Positions 1 through 5,956 of a stretch of 6,905 nt of DNA are shown piece by piece; within the stretch, counting starts at the first letter, position 1, and each line of letters starts with the position of its first letter. A program made the translations under genes and the position numbers. The stretch is from Gemmatimonadota bacterium. GTDB lineage: Bacteria > Gemmatimonadota > Gemmatimonadetes > Longimicrobiales > Longimicrobiaceae. The stretch is from NCBI GenBank assembly GCA_019348475.1, contig JAHWJJ010000253.1, positions 1 to 6,905 of the forward strand. The letters are read 5' to 3'. The notes beneath the pieces were generated by a model that did not search any database, was not told the origin of the DNA, and saw only the letters and a program-made list of their open reading frames with translations.

Positions 1-1345
1 GGTCCGAGCGGTAGAAGTAGCCGCGCTCGGGGTGCTCGTCCGGCGCGGTGCGCCAGCCGTGCGGCTGCAGGGTAGCGGCGAACAGCGGCCCCAGCGTGCT
101 CTTGTGCTCGCCCAGCACGCGAAAGTCCAGCGACCGCCCCAGGATGTTGCCGCCGTCGATGTTCAGCGCGGCCACGATGCTGGCGATGGGGACGGTGGGG
201 TTCCGCGCGAAGAACTCGGACCCCAGCAGCCCCGACTCTTCCGCGGTGACGAAGACGAACAGCAGCGAGCGCCTGGGCGCCGGCCCCTGCGCCGCCGCGC
301 GGGCGATGGCCAGGACGTTGGCCGTGCCCGAGGCGTTGTCCAGCGCGCCGTTGTAGATGGAGTCCCCGTTCACCGCGGGCCCGATGCCCAGGTGGTCCCA
401 GTGCGCGCTGAACGCCACGTACTGGTCGCGCAGCGCGGGATCGCTCCCGCGCACCACGCCGATGACGTTGTCCGACTCCAGGTGCTGCACGCTGTTCCGG
501 AAGGCGGCGTCCAGCGTGATCCCCGTCGGCACCGGGCGAAAGTCGCGGCGCTCGGCGCGGCGGCGCAGCTCCGCCAGGTTCAGCCCCGCCTGCCCCAGCA
601 GCGCCGTCGCCGCGCTGTCGGTGATCCATCCCTGCACCCCCAGCGGCGCCGGGCGGCTGGCGTCGCGGGGAAGCATCCGCTGCTCCTTGGCCCACGAGCC
701 CACCACGGTGTGCCAGGGGTAGCCGGCCTGCTCGGTGGTGTGGATGATGAGCATTCCCGCCGCGCCCCGCCGCTCGGCCTCCTCGAACTTGTACGTCCAG
801 CGGCCGTAGTACGTCATCGCCCGGCCGCCGAACAGGTTGGGCTCGCGCGCCGGCGCGGGGGGATCGTTCACCAGCACCAGCAGCACCTTGCCGCGCAGGT
901 CCATCCCCTTGAAGTCGTCCCAGTTGAACTCGGGCGCCTTGGAGCCGTATCCCACGAACACGATCTCGCCGTTGGCCGCGCTGCGCTCCACCGCCGAGCC
1001 GGCCCACACCACGACCTCCTCGGCATAGCGCAGGGTGGCCGTGGCGCGGCCGCCGGCGCTCACGCGGATGGTGGACGGGTCCGCGCCCACCACGTCGATC
1101 GGCACGCGCTGAAAGTAGCCGCCGTCTGCGCCCCCCGGCTGCACGCCGCTCTCGCGCAGCTGCGCGGCCAGGTACTCGGCGGTCAGGCGGCCGCCGCGGG
1201 TGGCGGGCGCGCGCCCCTCCAGCAGGTCCGACGACAGAAAGCGCATGTGCCCGTCGATCTCGTGCGGGGTGATGCGCGGCGCCTGCGCGGCGGCCGGGCT
1301 CGCGAGCAGCGCCGCGGCCAGGGCAGGGATCAGCGTGCGTCTCAT
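1..1345 (-). CDS. M28 family metallopeptidase with PA domain, secreted (C-terminus off the left edge)
   Basis: This is a predicted zinc-dependent exopeptidase of family M28, exported and acting on peptides outside the cytoplasm. Translation from the ATG at 1345 gives 448 visible residues with no stop. Residues 1-20 or 1-22 form a signal peptide (basic MRR, hydrophobic core, cleavage near AAAQA). A protease-associated (PA) insert spans roughly 125-255, opening with VFVGYG at 129-134. The di-zinc site follows: His315 in SAHWDH, Asp336 in ALDNASG, the Glu369-Glu370 pair in TAEESGLLGS and Asp397 in NIDGGN. By family knowledge these are zinc ligands, with the first Glu of the pair as general base. 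The last ligand, a C-terminal His, should lie beyond the edge. No Shine-Dalgarno sequence is visible before the ATG; the start was chosen because the signal peptide begins there. Whether it is an aminopeptidase or a dipeptidase cannot be told. Confidence 0.93.
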   Translation of the reverse strand, partial: MRRTLIPALAAALLASPAAAQAPRITPHEIDGHMRFLSSDLLEGRAPATRGGRLTAEYLAAQLRESGVQPGGADGGYFQRVPIDVVGADPSTIRVSAGGRATATLRYAEEVVVWAGSAVERSAANGEIVFVGYGSKAPEFNWDDFKGMDLRGKVLLVLVNDPPAPAREPNLFGGRAMTYYGRWTYKFEEAERRGAAGMLIIHTTEQAGYPWHTVVGSWAKEQRMLPRDASRPAPLGVQGWITDSAATALLGQAGLNLAELRRRAERRDFRPVPTGITLDAAFRNSVQHLESDNVIGVVRGSDPALRDQYVAFSAHWDHLGIGPAVNGDSIYNGALDNASGTANVLAIARAAAQGPAPRRSLLFVFVTAEESGLLGSEFFARNPTVPIASIVAALNIDGGNILGRSLDFRVLGEHKSTLGPLFAATLQPHGWRTAPDEHPERGYFYRSD

Positions 1346-1520
1346 CGGTTCGCTTGTGGATGAGGATCGGTGGATCGTGTTTCGGGATTCGATGTTTCCA
1401 ACCTATGGCCCGCCGCGGCCGAAATAAAGATGGGCTCACGCGCAGCGCGCCGAGACAGGGGATGTCCGCCGGCCGCGTCCCCTTAATCCTCCCCCGTCTT
1501 TTGCGCAGACGGTCCAAAAA

Positions 1521-1621
1521 TCACGCGGAGGACGCGGCGGACGCGGAGGACGCAGTGAGGACGCGGAGAACGGACCGAGATCTCCGCGTCCTCTCGCTTT
1601 TCCTCCGCGTCCTCCGCGTGA
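1521..1621. repeat. Imperfect palindrome built on a 9-base period (ACGCGGAGG type)
   Basis: The outer arms 1521-1541 and 1601-1621 are reverse complements at 20 of 21 positions. The inner arms 1557-1569 (GAGGACGCGGAGA) and 1581-1593 are perfect over 13 bases around an 11-base loop. The left half is also a degenerate direct repeat with a period near nine (ACGCGGAGG, ACGCGGCGG, ACGCGGAGG). The whole could fold as one hairpin of about 100 nt in RNA or single-stranded DNA. On the minus strand the hairpin is followed by TTTTT (1520-1516), so it could act as a terminator-like structure. I recall similar CTCCGCGTCCTCCGCG repeats between genes of other high-GC bacteria, usually mis-called as genes; that is memory, not a search. 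Confidence 0.85.
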
Positions 1622-1627
1622 AATTTC

Positions 1628-1666
1628 CGTTCGGTCGCGGTGCACACGAAGCCGTGCGATTCGGCG
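1628..1666. repeat. 39-bp intergenic repeat, copy 1
   Basis: This copy matches 4865-4903 at 34 of 39 positions in the same orientation. It begins CGTTCGGT, ends GATTCGGCG, and carries a short internal dyad, CACG-4 nt-CGTG, near its middle. It lies 282 bases upstream of the M28 start codon and just beyond the palindrome. The function is unknown. Confidence 0.8.
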
Positions 1667-1721
1667 CGGGAGCGGAACGAGGCCGCGGCCTGCGAGGGAA
1701 TCGTGCGTCGGCTTTCACAAT

Positions 1722-1754
1722 GAAAACGGCCGGCGCCCGTGGGCCGCCGGCCGT
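1722..1754 (-). terminator. Intrinsic terminator of the EF-hand gene
   Basis: The arms 1726-1735 (ACGGCCGGCG) and 1745-1754 (CGCCGGCCGT) are perfectly complementary. CCC and GGG within the 9-nt interval can extend the stem. On the minus strand the hairpin ends in TTTTC. It lies 25 bases past the stop codon of the EF-hand gene and shares its 10-bp stem sequence with the terminator at 2368-2394. Confidence 0.85.
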
Positions 1755-1779
1755 CTGCATTCCGCGCGGGAACGCGGCG

Positions 1780-2184
1780 TCAGGGGGTGATCTGAGCCCG
1801 GATCCACTCGGCGCGGGTGATGCGGGTATCCCGGTCGTTGTCCCACATCTCGTATGCGCCGGTGCGGAACTCCAGCGGGTCCAGCCGGTTGTCGCGATCG
1901 GCGTCCCACGCGGCGAAGGGCCCCATGGCGGCGTTGTTGCGCGCGCGGACGTTCCACTCGTTCTCGTCCAGGAAGCCGTCCCGGTCCCGGTCCCACACGG
2001 CGAAGCGGTTCGCCGCCGTCCAGCCAGTGTCGAACTCCGTCGCGTCCAGGAGCCCGTCGCGGTTCAGGTCCCACCGGTCGAACATGCGCTCGTCGAAGCG
2101 CGCCCCCGAGCCGGCCGCGGCACATCCGCCCAGCGCCACGGCCAGCGCCGCGACGGTCGCGGTGGAAAGCAGTGTTTTCGGCAT
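1780..2184 (-). CDS. Small EF-hand (calcium-binding) lipoprotein
   Basis: The product is 134 residues and is predicted to be membrane-anchored. The N-terminus is a lipoprotein signal with hydrophobic core TVAALAVALGG and likely lipidated Cys21. The rest is almost entirely four EF-hand loops at about 39-50 (DLNRDGLLDATE), 65-76 (DRDRDGFLDENE), 94-105 (DADRDNRLDPLE) and 115-126 (DNDRDTRITRAE). Each is preceded by Trp and followed by Phe or Trp. Loops 1 and 2 have the canonical Gly at position 6; loop 3 has Asn and loop 4 has Thr there, so they may bind more weakly. The start at 2184 is fixed by AGGAGG five bases before the ATG; the open frame extends to 2352, but that extension is not signal-like. 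A terminator follows. Calcium binding is inferred from the loops; partner and role are unknown. Confidence 0.9.
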   Translation of the reverse strand: MPKTLLSTATVAALAVALGGCAAAGSGARFDERMFDRWDLNRDGLLDATEFDTGWTAANRFAVWDRDRDGFLDENEWNVRARNNAAMGPFAAWDADRDNRLDPLEFRTGAYEMWDNDRDTRITRAEWIRAQITP

Positions 2185-2187
2185 CCG

Positions 2188-2196
2188 TCCCTCCTC
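2188..2196 (-). promoter_or_regulatory. Strong Shine-Dalgarno of the EF-hand gene
   Basis: On the minus strand the sequence reads GAGGAGGGACGGATG, with AGGAGG five bases from the ATG. It is the only textbook ribosome binding site seen in the window and fixes the start at 2184. Confidence 0.85.
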
Positions 2197-2261
2197 GTGC
2201 AGAATGATGGAAGTGGCACGACGCGGCGCGCTGCCGCAGGGACCGCACCGGCGCGGCGGAC

Positions 2262-2290
2262 AGGATACGGCGGTCGGCCGCAACTGTCGT
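2262..2290 (-). promoter_or_regulatory. Weak promoter candidate for the EF-hand gene
   Basis: On the minus strand ACGACA (2290-2285), a 17-base spacer and TATCCT (2267-2262) resemble -35 and -10 boxes at four of six positions each. The position would give a leader of about 75 bases. In DNA this GC-rich such a match could be chance. Confidence 0.25.
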
Positions 2291-2360
2291 GAGATGATCC
2301 GCGCCGGGGGCGGACGGATCGGCGGGGATTGACGCCTCCCGCCGGACGTCAAACGCGGAA

Positions 2361-2394
2361 AAACAGAACGGCCGGCGAACCCCTCGCCGGCCGT
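2361..2394 (-). terminator. Intrinsic terminator of the M3 peptidase gene
   Basis: An 11-bp perfect stem, ACGGCCGGCGA (2368-2378) with TCGCCGGCCGT (2384-2394), encloses a 5-nt loop. On the minus strand it is followed by TCTGTTTTT. It starts 23 bases after the M3 stop codon and separates that gene from the EF-hand gene. Confidence 0.92.
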
Positions 2395-2417
2395 CCACCT
2401 TCCTTACGTCGCGCCCG

Positions 2418-4613
2418 TCAGTGCGAAGCGGGCGGGGCGAAGCCGCGCTTGCGCATCAGCGCCTCCACCTGCGGGTCGCGCCCGCGGAAGCGGCGGTACG
2501 CCTCGGCCGGGTCGATGGTGTTGCCGACCGAGAAGATGTTCTCGCGCAGCCGGCGCGCCACCTCGGGCGAGTAGAAGCCGCCGCCCTCGATGAAGGCCTC
2601 GGCCGCATCGGCGGTGATGACGTCGCTCCACAGGTAGCTGTAGTACCCCGCGGAGTACCCGTCGCCCGCGAAGACGTGACCAAAGTGCGGCGTGCGGTGC
2701 CGCATCACGATCTCGCGCGGCATCCCCAGCTCCGCCAGCGTCTCGCGCTCGAACGCCCGCGGGTCGATGTCGCGGCCGCCGGCCAGGTGCAGCTTCATGT
2801 CGATCAGGCCGCTGGCCAGGTACTCCACCGTGGCGAACCCCTGGTTGAAGGTGGACGCCCGCTCGATGCGGTCCACCAGCTCCTGCGGGATGGGCTCGCC
2901 CGTCTGGTAGTGCACGGCGAACCGCTGCAGCACCTCCGGGGTGGACATCCAGTGCTCCAGCAGCTGCGACGGAAACTCCACGTAGTCGCGCGGCACCGCG
3001 GTGCCGCTGAGCGAGGGGTAGTTCACGTCGCTGGCCAGGCCGTGCAGCGCGTGGCCGAACTCGTGGAACAGCGTGCGCGCGTCGTCCCAGGAGATGAGCA
3101 CCGGCTCCCCTTCAGCGCCCTTCACGAAGTTGGAGTTGTTCGACACGATGGTGGTGACCGGCCGGTCGAACTTTTCCTGCGCGCGGTACGCGTTCATCCA
3201 TGCGCCCGAGCGCTTGCCGGGGCGGGCGTAGGGGTCGAAGTACCAGAGCCCCACGTGGCGCCCCGTCGCCCGGTCCTTGACCTCCCACACCCGCACGTCG
3301 GGGTGGAACACGGGGACGTTGGTGACGGGGGTGAAGTCGAAGCCGAACAGCTCGCCGGCCACCCAGAACATCCCCTCGCGCAGGCGCTCCAGCTGCAGGT
3401 ACGGCTTCACCTCGTTCTGGTCCAGGTCGTACCGCTCCTTGCGCACCTTCTCCATGTAGTAGCGGTAATCCCAGGGCTCGATGGTGATGTTGGCGCCTTC
3501 GGCGTTGGCCACCTGCCGCATGTCGGCCACCTCTTCGCGCACGCGCGCCACGGCCGGCGTCCACACCGCCTCCATCAGCTCCATGGCCTTTTCGGGCGTG
3601 CCGGCCATGGCGTTCTCCAGCCGCCAGTGCGCGTGCGTGGGGTAGCCCAGCAGGTTGGCCCGCTCGGCGCGCAGCTTGAGGATCTCGCTGATGATGGCGT
3701 TGTTGTCGGTGGCCCCCGCGTCGCCGCGGTTCACGAACATGCGCCACACCCGCTCGCGCAGTTCGCGGTTGTCGGCGTAGGTCAGCACGGGGTCGGTGGA
3801 CGAGCGGGTGTTGGTGATCACCCACTTGCCCTGCATCCCCCGCGCGGCGGCGGCGGCCGCGGCGGCGTCGCGCAGCGACTGCGGCAGCCCGGCCAGCTCC
3901 GCCTCGTTCTCGACCACGACGGTCTGCTCGTTCTCGTCCTTCAGCACGTTCTGGCTGAACTGCGTGTACAGCCCGGCCAGCCGCTGGTTGATCTCGCTGA
4001 GCCGCGCCTTCTTCGCCGCGTCCAGCCGCGCGCCGGCGCGAACGAAGTTGGTGTAGTAGCGCCAGGCCAGCCGCTGCTGCTCGGGGGTCCAGCTGCTCTT
4101 GTCCGGCGCGTTGTAGACGGCCTCGATGCGGCGGAACAGCGCCTCGTTCTGGGTGATCTGGTCGCTGAACGCCGCCAGCCGGGGCGCCATCTGGCGCTCG
4201 ACGGTCTGGAACTCGGGGGTGTTCATGTTCGCGGACCAGATGCCGTACACCGTGCTCACGCGGTTCAGCGTGCGCCCGGCGCCCTCCAGCGCGGCCAGCG
4301 TGTTCTGGAAGGTGGGCGGCTGCGGGTTGTTGGCGATGCGCTCCACCTCGGCCAGCTGCTGGGCCATGCCGGCCTCCAGCGCGGGCTGAAAGTGTTCGAT
4401 GCGCACCTGGTCGAACGGCGGAACGCCGCCGTAGGGCCCGGTCCACTCGGCCAGCAGGGGGTTTCCGGAAGCGGCGGCGGTGGTCGCGGGCGCGGCCGCG
4501 GAGGCCGGCGAATCGGAGGTCGTGGCCTGGTTTTGCATGGTGGCGCAGCCGGCGGCGGCGGTGGCAAGCACCAGCGCGCCGGTGCGAACGATGAAGGAGT
4601 CCCGGTTCAGCAT
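2418..4613 (-). CDS. dcp: M3 family metallopeptidase, Dcp-type peptidyl-dipeptidase, predicted lipoprotein
   Basis: This is a predicted zinc peptidase that removes dipeptides from the C-termini of short peptides. The product is 731 residues against about 680 for E. coli Dcp; the excess is a lipoprotein signal (likely Cys23 in TAAAGC) and an Ala/Thr/Ser-rich linker to about residue 48. The zinc motif is HEFGH at 517-521 (Glu518 catalytic), with the third ligand Glu546 in DYVEFPSQ, 29 residues after the first His as in Dcp. The substrate-binding region HVFAGDGYSAGYYSYLW lies at 646-662. SLSGT and PRDYVEFPSQ match Dcp rather than oligopeptidase A. The frame stays open to 4784, but the start at 4613 puts the signal at the N-terminus. 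No Shine-Dalgarno sequence precedes it. It is transcribed alone and ends in a strong terminator. Dcp type is likely; exact specificity is inferred. Confidence 0.94.
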   Translation of the reverse strand: MLNRDSFIVRTGALVLATAAAGCATMQNQATTSDSPASAAAPATTAAASGNPLLAEWTGPYGGVPPFDQVRIEHFQPALEAGMAQQLAEVERIANNPQPPTFQNTLAALEGAGRTLNRVSTVYGIWSANMNTPEFQTVERQMAPRLAAFSDQITQNEALFRRIEAVYNAPDKSSWTPEQQRLAWRYYTNFVRAGARLDAAKKARLSEINQRLAGLYTQFSQNVLKDENEQTVVVENEAELAGLPQSLRDAAAAAAAARGMQGKWVITNTRSSTDPVLTYADNRELRERVWRMFVNRGDAGATDNNAIISEILKLRAERANLLGYPTHAHWRLENAMAGTPEKAMELMEAVWTPAVARVREEVADMRQVANAEGANITIEPWDYRYYMEKVRKERYDLDQNEVKPYLQLERLREGMFWVAGELFGFDFTPVTNVPVFHPDVRVWEVKDRATGRHVGLWYFDPYARPGKRSGAWMNAYRAQEKFDRPVTTIVSNNSNFVKGAEGEPVLISWDDARTLFHEFGHALHGLASDVNYPSLSGTAVPRDYVEFPSQLLEHWMSTPEVLQRFAVHYQTGEPIPQELVDRIERASTFNQGFATVEYLASGLIDMKLHLAGGRDIDPRAFERETLAELGMPREIVMRHRTPHFGHVFAGDGYSAGYYSYLWSDVITADAAEAFIEGGGFYSPEVARRLRENIFSVGNTIDPAEAYRRFRGRDPQVEALMRKRGFAPPASH

Positions 4614-4697
4614 GTCGGTCCAGGGTTGAAGCTTGCGGCCGCTCCACGTCGAGGGCGCGGCCCGTGAAGAAGGCCCGGTCGTCGGATGGTTTACGGA

Positions 4698-4718
4698 CGC
4701 GTGTGTACACTCCACGCG
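4698..4718. promoter_or_regulatory. Nested dyad in the M3 leader (possible operator)
   Basis: CGCGTG (4698-4703) and CACGCG (4713-4718) are perfect inverted arms. Inside them lies the 8-bp palindrome GTGTACAC (4703-4710). It sits 84 bases upstream of the M3 start codon, within the transcript predicted from the promoter candidate at 4816. It could bind a dimeric regulator, but nothing nearby identifies one. Confidence 0.3.
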
Positions 4719-4815
4719 CAAAGCCGGTCCCCTTCCCGCAAGAATCATGTGGCGGCGTACGTGCGGCCCCTCACGCGCAGCCACTCACCCGCCAGAGATC
4801 GTCGTCCGTACCTCT

Positions 4816-4824
4816 ATCATACCA
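4816..4824 (-). promoter_or_regulatory. Extended -10 promoter candidate for the M3 gene
   Basis: On the minus strand TGGTATGAT combines a TG-N extension with TATGAT, five of six matches to TATAAT. It lies in a locally AT-richer patch (ATTTGGTATGATAGAGG). No good -35 box is found 16-18 bases upstream, which extended -10 promoters can tolerate. The implied leader is about 195 bases. Confidence 0.45.
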
Positions 4825-4864
4825 AATGCTCCGGTCTTCTGTGCAGAGCCCCCAAAAAGCATCA

Positions 4865-4903
4865 CGTTCGGTGGCGGTGCTCACGAAATCGTGGGATTCG
4901 GCG
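4865..4903. repeat. 39-bp intergenic repeat, copy 2
   Basis: This copy is identical to 1628-1666 at 34 of 39 positions and in the same orientation. Its internal dyad is longer here: CACGA-2 nt-TCGTG. It lies 251 bases upstream of the M3 start codon and about 40 bases upstream of the promoter candidate. Confidence 0.8.
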
Positions 4904-4975
4904 TCATCCATCGCTCCATCGACACTCGCGATTGAGCGGGCGCCCTCGCGCTGCTCGCTGCGGTAGACGAAGAAT

Positions 4976-5001
4976 GCCCCCCGGCCGAAAGGACGAGGGG
5001 C
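4976..5001 (-). terminator. Hairpin after the macro-domain gene, possible terminator
   Basis: On the minus strand a 26-nt element pairs GCCCCTCG with CGGGGGGC (including one T-G pair), then one mismatch, then CC/GG around a TTTC loop. It is followed by ATTCTTC, a poor T-tract. It begins 20 bases after the macro-gene stop codon. Placement and stem support termination; the tail does not. Confidence 0.5.
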
Positions 5002-5021
5002 GTCGAGCGACTTTGCCGAAG

Positions 5022-5537
5022 CTAGGCGGGCAGCCCCGCCGACGCGGGCACGCCGACGCGGGCGGCTGCGCCCACGCCGTGGCGCACCAGCAGCACGCGC
5101 CCCGGGTACGGGTGCGCCGTGATGCTTTCGTGCAGGATGTCGATGACGCGCTTCTCGGGGAGCCCGCCCGTTCCCGCGCCGACCAGCGGGAACGCGACGG
5201 AGGCGAAGCCGTGCCGCGCCGCCAGGTCCAGCGCGCTGCGGGCGCAGGCCGCGACGGACTGCGGGGTGGCGCGCCACAGCAGGTCGAGCCCGGCCACGTG
5301 GATGATACCCCGGTAATGCAGCCGCCCGGCGCTCGTCAAAACCGCGCCACCCAGCGGGATGGGCCCCACCCGCGCCAGCTCGCGGAACGGGGCGTGGCCC
5401 GCGGCGCGCTTGATGGCCCCGGACACGCCCTGCGGCAGCAGCAGCCACCACGGGATGACGTTGCGGTTCCACGCGTTTACGATCACCTCCACCCGCTGCT
5501 CCAGCAGGTCCCCCACCACGATCTCGGGAACGGGCAC
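5022..5537 (-). CDS. Macro-domain protein (ADP-ribose-binding fold)
   Basis: The product is a 171-residue single macro domain, a cytoplasmic fold that binds ADP-ribose and in some members removes it from proteins or from O-acetyl-ADP-ribose. Visible blocks are VEVIVNAWN at 16-24 (family NAAN), PQGVSGAIKRAAG at 35-47 (family GGVDGAI), LGGAVLTSAGRL at 62-73, IIHVAG at 78-83 and the phosphate loop FPLVGAGTGGLP at 116-127. Asn21 and Asn24 are kept, but the usual Asp of the GVDGAI block is Ser39 and the first block has Trp23. An uncommon WWLLLPQ segment sits between. Catalysis may therefore differ from MacroD enzymes. The start is GTG at 5537, the first start codon after an in-frame stop at 5574-5576, without a Shine-Dalgarno sequence. 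It begins 36 bases after the protease and may share its transcript. No ADP-ribosyltransferase gene is visible. Confidence 0.88.
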   Translation of the reverse strand: MPVPEIVVGDLLEQRVEVIVNAWNRNVIPWWLLLPQGVSGAIKRAAGHAPFRELARVGPIPLGGAVLTSAGRLHYRGIIHVAGLDLLWRATPQSVAACARSALDLAARHGFASVAFPLVGAGTGGLPEKRVIDILHESITAHPYPGRVLLVRHGVGAAARVGVPASAGLPA

Positions 5538-5573
5538 GTGTCGATCAGCGAAATGAGTCGTTGTGTCGCCGGC

Positions 5574-5956
5574 TTACGAAAGCAGCTGCCTCAGCGGAGC
5601 GATGCGGACCGCACCGCCATCCACCACGTCGATCCGCACCTGGTGTCCCGCCAGCAGCGCCGTTCCCAGCAGGGACACGGAGTCAGAGACCTGGATCTCG
5701 ACGGCTCGCAAAACGCCACCCCACTCTACGACTCCGTCGCACATATCACAGAGGATCACGCTGCCATCCGCCAGACCAACATGCTGTGCACCGAAGCGCG
5801 GCAGCCCCAGAGCGGCGACTACGGCAGAATGCAGTGAGAGGTCACCATCAAACCGGTGTCCAGCTTGAAATCGAGATGCGCTTCCTGCCCCTCCGGGACC
5901 CGAACGTTCAGCGGGACTACCGCGTCGGTGCTCCCATAGACCGTGCCACCGATCAT
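5574..5956 (-). pseudogene. Clan AA (retropepsin-like) aspartic protease, frameshifted at the DTG motif
   Basis: Read from ATG 5956 the frame gives MIGGTVYGS, then a catalytic LDTG (Asp33), and stops at TAG 5821-5819 after 45 residues. Shifting frame right after DTG, where GGTTTGATGG lacks one base (between 5850 and 5849), restores DGDLSLHSAVVAALGLPRFG. It continues through GLADGS, VEWGG, LLGTALLAG and RIDVVDGGAVRI to the stop at 5574, making about 127 residues, normal for small one-domain clan AA proteases. These act as dimers with one DTG per subunit, and the residue after DTG is typically Phe, as the restored TTT codon would give. The start overlaps the upstream stop (TGATG). The gene is either freshly broken, a sequencing error, or read by frameshifting; no classic slippery heptamer is seen. 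The substrate is unknown. Confidence 0.85.

Larger units (their letters stand above)
1346..1725. other. Intergenic region upstream of the M28 gene
   Basis: This 380-base stretch contains no convincing gene. It holds a long palindrome (1521-1621) and one copy of a 39-bp repeat (1628-1666), both listed separately. The open frames across it are low-complexity products of the palindrome, such as DAEDAADAED. I found no clear -10/-35 pair for the M28 gene. If the palindrome ends transcription, the M28 promoter should lie between about 1350 and 1515. Confidence 0.6.
4614..5021. other. Intergenic region upstream of the M3 gene
   Basis: This stretch of 408 bases contains no supported gene. It holds a possible terminator for the macro-domain gene (4976-5001), a 39-bp repeat copy (4865-4903), an extended -10 promoter candidate (4816-4824) and a nested dyad (4698-4718). 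The minus frame open across it from the macro gene lacks a credible start and is treated as chance. Confidence 0.6.

Noticed and set aside
32..1363. Plus-strand open frame of 443 codons opposite the M28 gene
   Set aside because: Its composition (RRAGDGQDVGRARG style) is low-complexity, and the minus strand carries a complete M28 metal site.
1521..1621. CRISPR array
   Set aside because: The repeats are 9 bases with no unique spacers and are arranged as a palindrome.
1354..2292. Plus-strand open frame of 312 codons and minus frames across the palindrome
   Set aside because: They translate the intergenic repeat (AEDAADAEDA, LRVLSLFLRVLRV) and antisense of the EF-hand gene. They have no ribosome binding site and no domain.
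2330..2351. TGACG / CGTCA inverted arms near the M3 terminator
   Set aside because: Arms of only five bases with a 12-base gap in GC-rich DNA are easily met by chance, and no promoter is adjacent.
2185..2352. Extended N-terminus for the EF-hand protein (start at 2352)
   Set aside because: AGGAGG lies five bases before the ATG at 2184, and the lipoprotein signal begins there. The extension is Arg/Pro-rich chance coding.
2421..4667. Very long plus-strand open frame (748 codons) opposite the M3 gene
   Set aside because: It is antisense to an unmistakable M3 peptidase. Its product is Val/His/Gly/Arg-rich with no motif, as expected from GC-rich third positions read backwards.
4614..4784. Extended N-terminus for the M3 protein (start at 4784)
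   Set aside because: It would bury the lipoprotein signal (LVLATAAAGC) 57 residues inside the protein and would place the start in non-coding-like sequence.
4771..5472. Minus-strand frame of 233 codons overlapping the macro gene and running into the intergenic region
   Set aside because: The first part is an out-of-frame shadow of the macro domain. The tail (ESHDFVSTATERDAFW) is less biased, but it runs across the 39-bp repeat and lacks its own start signals.
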